Below the pieces are notes generated by a model. That model saw only the letters and a program-made list of their open reading frames with translations. It was not told the origin of the DNA and ran no database searches. A DNA stretch of 11,344 bases from an uncultured Christensenellaceae bacterium (GTDB lineage Bacteria > Bacillota > Clostridia > Christensenellales > CAG-314): positions 70,913 through 82,256 of the forward strand of contig CAJUCX010000007.1 of the NCBI GenBank assembly GCA_910585195.1, written 5' to 3'. Made by a program: the position numbers and the translations under genes. Below, piece by piece: positions 7,105 through 11,344 of this stretch. How positions within the stretch are numbered: the first letter of the stretch is position 1; each line of letters begins with the position of its first letter.

Positions 7105-8175
7105 CTACATAGTAATCAGCAAAAACAGCCCCGCAAGCAGTGCAATACCCAAAAGCACTGTCAAACCTATTTTGACAGGCGATTTCGGCACGCTGCCGCG
7201 AACTTTTCCGCTGACGCCGTTGATATATTGATTGTATAATTTATTATTATAATTTACCGCAGAAATATACACAGGCAGCATAAGATACTTAAACGACCTT
7301 GACCTGTGCGTCAAAGTAATATGCAAATATACCACTTCGTCGGCGTTGTGCCTCGACACGATAGATTGCTGAAAATTTTGTCTTACCCTGTTTTCCGCCT
7401 GCTTCCAAGCATCAAGCGGATCCAGTGTATAATGGTTTGCGGAAAAACCCGCCAAAAGTTTGTCGTCGTATTTTACGTATTCGTGCATATCGAAGGGCTG
7501 AATTTTTTGCAGATAATTATCGTTTACCACGTCGCTGCCCTTTATGTAAATATCGTCGAACACCTTGTCCATACTGCCGGAAACGTCAAAGTACTTTACT
7601 TTCGTCCGCGTATATGTTTTGCCGTTTACCGTATACGTTTCGGTATAGTGCCTGCCAAGCCTGCCGCTGTAAGTTGCGACGGTGTCGCAATCGAAAGTCC
7701 AAACGGGGCAGTAACAGCCTTTGACGGAATTTATTTTAGCGTCCTTTTTGAATTTCGACGGAGAAAAAAATCTCGCTTTAATCCACGCAAGACATTTTAG
7801 TCTCGCGCGCTTTTCGCTTATCTTAAAAGGTATTGCCGTGTCGGGCTTTATTCCGTCCACTTCGTAACTCTCCAAAACAGAGTTGCTTCCGCAAAACGGG
7901 CAGGTGGTGGAAATTTCACTTCCGCGCAGCACTTCTCTTGCGCCGCAGTTTTGGCATTGCACCGTCTTTATATCGCCGCGCCACTCGTGAGTTTCAAACA
8001 ATTCCGAAAAATCTCTTTCTCTGACGTCGTCCGACAAGTCTATTTTTTGAATACTGCCGCAATGGTTGCAACGTAAAGATACGGTATCTGGGTCGTACTC
8101 CATAGGTGCGCCGCACTCGGGACATTTATATCCAATCGTATCAGATTTTTTATCTGAAATATACTCACTACTCAT
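7105..8175 (-). CDS. YdjG-like tail-anchored protein with two N-terminal zinc ribbons
   Basis: 356 residues. Two four-cysteine zinc ribbons sit at the N-terminus: Cys18/21/36/39 and Cys74/77/92/95. A middle domain (about 110-325) includes the C-x-C-P-V-W element at 154-159 and the QNGxxGK-like stretch INGVSGKVRG (318-327) typical of this family. One hydrophobic helix (about 335-355) ends at the last residue, so the protein should be tail-anchored with almost everything in the cytoplasm. Databases often mislabel such proteins as TFIIB-like or PriA-like from the zinc ribbon alone. The closest named relative I recall is B. subtilis YdjG, which acts with YdjH to place the SPFH protein YdjI at the membrane. 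Here the gene starts three bases after the SPFH gene stop with a poor ribosome binding site, so the two are probably translationally coupled and the products likely partners. Confidence 0.8.
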   Translation of the reverse strand: MSSEYISDKKSDTIGYKCPECGAPMEYDPDTVSLRCNHCGSIQKIDLSDDVRERDFSELFETHEWRGDIKTVQCQNCGAREVLRGSEISTTCPFCGSNSVLESYEVDGIKPDTAIPFKISEKRARLKCLAWIKARFFSPSKFKKDAKINSVKGCYCPVWTFDCDTVATYSGRLGRHYTETYTVNGKTYTRTKVKYFDVSGSMDKVFDDIYIKGSDVVNDNYLQKIQPFDMHEYVKYDDKLLAGFSANHYTLDPLDAWKQAENRVRQNFQQSIVSRHNADEVVYLHITLTHRSRSFKYLMLPVYISAVNYNNKLYNQYINGVSGKVRGSVPKSPVKIGLTVLLGIALLAGLFLLITM

Positions 8176-8178
8176 ATT

Positions 8179-9228
8179 TTAGTCTACTTTGCCGCCGCAC
8201 TCAGGGCAAAATTTTGCCGTAGCCTTTACTTCCGCACCGCATTTAGGACAGATTTTCTGCGCGGACTGTCTTGCGCCGCACTCAGGGCAAAACTTTGCGT
8301 TAGGCGCCACTGCGCTACCGCATTGCGAACAGAACTTGCTTCCCTTAGGCACGTCTTGAGCGTTTTGTATGTTGGAAAACACTCCGCCCATTGCGCCGCC
8401 CATAGTCTGACCGAGTCCCATACCGATAAAGTTTCCTGTCATTCCGCTGTTTTTTGCAGCGTCGCCCAAAGCATCTGCCGCTTTCTTTTGGGTGTATGCG
8501 CCCATCTTGTCGCCAAGTATGCCCAGCGTCGCTCTTTCGTCCAAAGCCTTTTCTATATTTTCAGGGAAAGAAATATTTTCTATTGTAAGATTTGTAAGCG
8601 CAAGACCGAGTTCTTCGAATTTGGCTTGAATGTTATTTTGACAAAGGTCGTTAAACTCCTGCAAGTTGCTTGCCATATCCAGTGCAGACACTTTGCTTTC
8701 AGCAATGGTGTCGGTTATGCAGGAAATAAGCATACTCTTCAAATAGTCGTTTATGTCGTCTACGGTAAACAAACTGTTTGTGCCGAACAACGCCTTCAAA
8801 AACAGAGCGGGGTTAATAACACGGAAGCTGAAAACGCCGTAACCGCGTATGCGGATAATGCCGAAGTCTGCGTCGCGCATTGCAATCGGGTTTGCAGTAC
8901 CCCATTTTTGGTTTGTAAACTGTTTGGTATTTACGAAATAAACTTCCGCCTTAAATTTGGAGTCGCCGTCGTAAAAGATGTGACCCAACTTTGTAAGTAT
9001 CGGCAAAGTACGCGTATCGAGTTTGTAAAGCCCCGGTCCGAAAACGTCGGCAATTTGACCTTTGTTTACAAAGACCGCCGCTTGCGACTCTCTTACCGTA
9101 AGCGACGACCCGCGCATAATTTCTCTTTCTTTCTTGCCGTCAAACATAGGAAAGCGATAGACAATCACGTCTTTGCTGTCGTCTTTCCATTCTATAATTT
9201 TAAGCAGTTGACTTTTGAAAAAACCCAT
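8179..9228 (-). CDS. YdjI-like SPFH/Band-7 protein with C-terminal double zinc ribbon
   Basis: 349 residues. An SPFH (stomatin/prohibitin/flotillin) domain spans about 25-240, then a Gly/Met-rich linker (262-283), then two zinc ribbons: Cys300/303/314/317 and Cys327/330/341/344. This is the stomatin/prohibitin-like family with a C-terminal Zn-ribbon that includes B. subtilis YdjI. There is no N-terminal membrane anchor, so recruitment by the neighbouring tail-anchored protein is plausible. SPFH proteins form oligomeric membrane scaffolds; YdjI is linked to PspA-type envelope stress protection in B. subtilis. No PspA gene is in this window. I chose ATG 9228 (MGFFKSQLLK) because AAAGGAG lies ten bases upstream and a promoter at 9261-9289 overlaps the longer frame reaching 9282. 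It is the first gene of operon B. Confidence 0.88.
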   Translation of the reverse strand: MGFFKSQLLKIIEWKDDSKDVIVYRFPMFDGKKEREIMRGSSLTVRESQAAVFVNKGQIADVFGPGLYKLDTRTLPILTKLGHIFYDGDSKFKAEVYFVNTKQFTNQKWGTANPIAMRDADFGIIRIRGYGVFSFRVINPALFLKALFGTNSLFTVDDINDYLKSMLISCITDTIAESKVSALDMASNLQEFNDLCQNNIQAKFEELGLALTNLTIENISFPENIEKALDERATLGILGDKMGAYTQKKAADALGDAAKNSGMTGNFIGMGLGQTMGGAMGGVFSNIQNAQDVPKGSKFCSQCGSAVAPNAKFCPECGARQSAQKICPKCGAEVKATAKFCPECGGKVD

Positions 9229-9260
9229 TTTTGAGATTCTCCTTTGTGATATATATTCAA

Positions 9261-9289
9261 AATATACCACTAATGACCGCAAAAATCAA
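9261..9289 (-). promoter_or_regulatory. sigma-A-type promoter of operon B
   Basis: On the minus strand TTGATT (9289-9284) and TATATT (9266-9261) are separated by exactly 17 bases. The predicted start near 9254 leaves a leader of about 26 bases, which contains the AAAGGAG ribosome binding site (about 9239-9245). This also argues against translation starting at 9282. Confidence 0.75.
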
Positions 9290-9532
9290 GAATGCATAAA
9301 CATTTTTGCTTTAATATCGCCGATTTTTCATAAAACGGCAAGACGATAAATATATTGCTTATAAGGAAAGAATTTTTTGGGCAAGCCGTATACTCTAAAA
9401 AAATTATTGTTTCGGCAGACGACAACAGTCAGAAATCCGCCCTTGCCGCAAACAAATTTCGCCTGACGCATTTGAACGCGCTTACCATTGAAACAAAAAT
9501 TATAAAGTATAAATAAATTTCGGAGGAACACT
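9290..9532. other. divergent intergenic region upstream of the PRC-barrel gene
   Basis: The gap between the two divergent starts (9229-9532, 304 bases) holds the operon B promoter at one end and a strong GGAGGA ribosome binding site (9522-9527) for the PRC-barrel gene at the other. Possible -10 boxes TATAAA lie at 9501-9506 and 9508-9513, but I find no -35 at proper spacing. Otherwise it is AT-rich with no supported gene. Confidence 0.5.
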
Positions 9533-11119
9533 ATGCCCAGCACAAACGATTTTTTGTCTAAACCACTTATTTCATTGCAGGAAGGTAAAAACTGCGGAAT
9601 AGTAACTAATATGCTGTTTGACGCCAACCTTAAAAAGGTAACCGACATCCTTGTTTTTGACCAGATAGAAAGCGCATATTATTTGCTTGCGGCAAACAAA
9701 ATAAAATTTATGGAAAACGACGCGGTAGTTACAACGTCGTCGTATGACCTACTGCCTTATGAAGACAACGTATTTAATCCCATAAATTTTGACGTCTTTG
9801 ACGTACACGGCAAACATATAGGCATAGTAACGGAAATTTTGCTTAACAAAAACTATACGGTGCAATCTATCGAGTGCAACGGGCTTCACCTGACGACAAG
9901 TCAAATTTACTCGCACTCAAACGACACTTTAATAATAAAATCGACAACGCCTAAACCGCCGCGCCCGAAAAGAACGGCAAAAAAGAAAGAATTGTCTGCG
10001 GAAAAACCAACGCAGGAATTGTCAAACGCGTCTGACGCTGTCGAACAGCCAAAGTCATCGGCAGATTCTTCACCTGCCGAAACTCATTTGACAAATTCTA
10101 CCGCAATAGAAGTAAACGAAACTACAAAAGTATCGGAAGTAAAAACAAATAATGCTGATTTGCAACAACCCGAGTTGACGGCTCCCTCACAAGATAACGG
10201 CGCAAGCATTATAATAAACGAAAATGCTTTTGACGACCTAGCGCAAGAGCAGCCGCAAGAAAGCGCACAAGCATTTTACGAAGAAGATTTTTCCGCGACT
10301 CAAACGGAAACCACCGAGGCAGAAGCACAAAATCAGGCGGAAAGCCCCTATCAGCCGCAGCAAGAACTCCCGTCGGATAATGTATCGGAAGCACTTGATG
10401 CCGAAGAAAAAATTGGCGACAACCGGTCTAAAGCGTATTCCGTTGCAGAACAATCTGTTGAATTATCCGAAAAAGCGGAACCGTTATATAAAACGCAAGA
10501 TAATGCAGAAAACGTCGTTGCAGACTACTCTATCGACGACTATGCGGCACAAGCAGAGGCAAACGAAACCACTGCTGATATGTTCGCAAATGATACACTT
10601 GAAAAAGCGGAAACCAATAAAGAAGAAAAAATATTGTCTTTTACTGAAAATGCCGAAATTGAACCTCAAATAAATGAAAACGCTCTCGTTGCAGAGGAAA
10701 TAAAATCGGCAAATGAAGCGGAGCCCAAAGCAACCGTCGGCAATATTGAAACGACTGCGCAATATGCACAGCAAAATGAATCCGTTGCAGATAATGTAAC
10801 AGACAAGAATGCCGTTGCACGGTCGCAACAGAACGTAACGCCTGCCGCAGGCGACGCTAATATTGCAGTAAATGCTTTGCAGCCGAATACTCAAATTTTA
10901 GAAAATCCTATTGCGACGGAACAATTTCAACAGCAATTAGGCTCTAACAGGACTATTACAGGCACGGGCTCTTTTATGCTCGGCAGACGCTGCGACAAAA
11001 ATATTATGAACCGCTTTAACGAAATAATAGTAAAGCAAGGCAGCCTTATAACAAACGAAACGATAAAGAAAGCCAAACTTAACGGCAAACTTTTAGAACT
11101 CTCAATGCACGCAAAGTAA
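9533..11119 (+). CDS. PRC-barrel-domain protein with long acidic linker
   Basis: 528 residues with no signal peptide or membrane helix. Residues about 6-75 and 77-137 look like two PRC-barrel-like beta domains: SLQEGKNCGIVTNMLFD (14-30) and VFDVHGKHIGIVTEILL (88-104) share the G-x-V-x-x-x-L pattern. A basic patch (141-152, KPPRPKRTAKKK) follows. Residues about 153-470 are low-complexity, rich in Glu, Asp, Ala, Gln, Asn, Ser and Thr, and surely disordered. A compact C-terminal module (about 476-528) reads GSFMLGRRCDKN then IIVKQGSLIT, a G-R-x-x-x-x-x-I ... G-x-x-I-T pattern I associate with C-terminal modules of clostridial PRC-barrel proteins, from memory only. The ATG follows GGAGGA by five bases. 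PRC barrels occur in photosynthetic reaction centre H subunits, RimM and sporulation proteins such as YlmC/YmxH; the function here is unknown. A tether or scaffold would fit the layout but is inference. Confidence 0.78.
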   Translation: MPSTNDFLSKPLISLQEGKNCGIVTNMLFDANLKKVTDILVFDQIESAYYLLAANKIKFMENDAVVTTSSYDLLPYEDNVFNPINFDVFDVHGKHIGIVTEILLNKNYTVQSIECNGLHLTTSQIYSHSNDTLIIKSTTPKPPRPKRTAKKKELSAEKPTQELSNASDAVEQPKSSADSSPAETHLTNSTAIEVNETTKVSEVKTNNADLQQPELTAPSQDNGASIIINENAFDDLAQEQPQESAQAFYEEDFSATQTETTEAEAQNQAESPYQPQQELPSDNVSEALDAEEKIGDNRSKAYSVAEQSVELSEKAEPLYKTQDNAENVVADYSIDDYAAQAEANETTADMFANDTLEKAETNKEEKILSFTENAEIEPQINENALVAEEIKSANEAEPKATVGNIETTAQYAQQNESVADNVTDKNAVARSQQNVTPAAGDANIAVNALQPNTQILENPIATEQFQQQLGSNRTITGTGSFMLGRRCDKNIMNRFNEIIVKQGSLITNETIKKAKLNGKLLELSMHAK

Positions 11120-11182
11120 AAACCGTAAAAATCTTACATACTGCATATTACTTTAAGAAAATAAATAAAAGAAAATAGTAAC

Positions 11183-11216
11183 ACACAGCCCTTGCCATTT
11201 ACGGCAAGGGCTGTGT
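11183..11216 (+). terminator. perfect 14-bp hairpin after the PRC-barrel gene, likely terminator
   Basis: ACACAGCCCTTGCC (11183-11196) pairs without mismatch to GGCAAGGGCTGTGT (11203-11216) around a 6-base loop. It begins 63 bases after the stop codon. The downstream sequence is TATATAATAA rather than a run of T's, so it is not a textbook terminator and may work weakly, or protect the mRNA end. Confidence 0.6.
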
Positions 11217-11344
11217 TATATAATAAATAACAACCAAATAAATATCGGCGAAAAAATATATAACAAATAAAAACCGTTGAGTAAACAAAATAGAATAACA
11301 AAAAATAAAACAGCTTAAATAAAATCAGTTGAGTTTTAAGAAAG
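11217..11344. other. AT-rich end of window, no gene seen
   Basis: About 128 bases, very rich in A on the plus strand. I see no open frame with a ribosome binding site, no repeat array and no convincing promoter. It may be the upstream region of a gene beyond the window. Confidence 0.5.

Noticed and set aside
7105..8175. PriA helicase or TFIIB homologue for the zinc-ribbon gene
   Set aside because: Only the zinc ribbons resemble those proteins; there are no helicase motifs or cyclin folds, and the tail anchor and neighbour fit YdjG instead.
8323..9234. Long plus-strand open frame (303 codons) opposite the SPFH gene
   Set aside because: The minus strand carries an SPFH domain, zinc ribbons, promoter and ribosome binding site; the plus frame has none of these.
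9328..9471. Minus-strand 47-codon open frame beginning MRQAKFV in the divergent intergenic region
   Set aside because: It has no good ribosome binding site, no recognisable family and lies between two well-supported divergent starts; it is probably chance.
9472..9513. Complete promoter for the PRC-barrel gene
   Set aside because: TATAAA boxes exist, but TTGAAC at 9472 is 23 or more bases away and TTGAAA at 9488 is too close, so no full promoter can be supported.

Overview
The window looks like chromosomal DNA of an anaerobic, fairly AT-rich member of the Bacillota, probably class Clostridia. The support is the mix of families: a YhaO/YhaN-like (SbcD/SbcC-like) nuclease pair, a YdjI/YdjG-like SPFH and zinc-ribbon pair, a DUF1858 redox-disulfide protein and a PRC-barrel protein. 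Strong GGAGG-type ribosome binding sites and AT-rich gaps fit too. I recognise no species. I see no tRNA, rRNA, CRISPR array, transposase, phage or integrase gene.

Layout. Two minus-strand operons are followed by one plus-strand gene. Operon A (6586 down to 84) runs SbcD-like phosphoesterase, SbcC-like ATPase with a membrane hairpin, ABC exporter half-transporter, and an alpha/beta-hydrolase-fold protein that has lost its nucleophile. The genes overlap or lie 4 to 12 bases apart. An extended -10 promoter sits so close to the first ATG that the message should be leaderless. The operon runs out into a 48-bp tandem repeat (1-107), which supplies the last gene's stop codon.

Operon B (9228 down to 6891) runs SPFH/Band-7 protein with two C-terminal zinc ribbons, tail-anchored double-zinc-ribbon protein, and DUF1858 CxxC protein. 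It has a clear sigma-A-type promoter (9261-9289) and a hairpin terminator (6789-6821). The first two genes resemble ydjI and ydjG of the Bacillus subtilis pspA-ydjGHI membrane-stress operon, but pspA and ydjH are not here.

The divergent plus-strand gene (9533-11119) encodes two PRC-barrel-like domains, a basic patch, about 320 residues of acidic low-complexity linker and a small conserved C-terminal module. It is followed by a perfect 14-bp hairpin.

Taken together: operon A pairs a nuclease complex, apparently tethered to the membrane, with an exporter. Operon B looks like a membrane-associated stress or microdomain module with an added thiol protein. I see no complete undescribed system. 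The most unusual points are the membrane hairpin where the SbcC hook would be, the loss of the H-loop histidine at that protein's C-terminus, the Ser-to-Lys change in the hydrolase, and the leaderless start of the SbcD-like gene.
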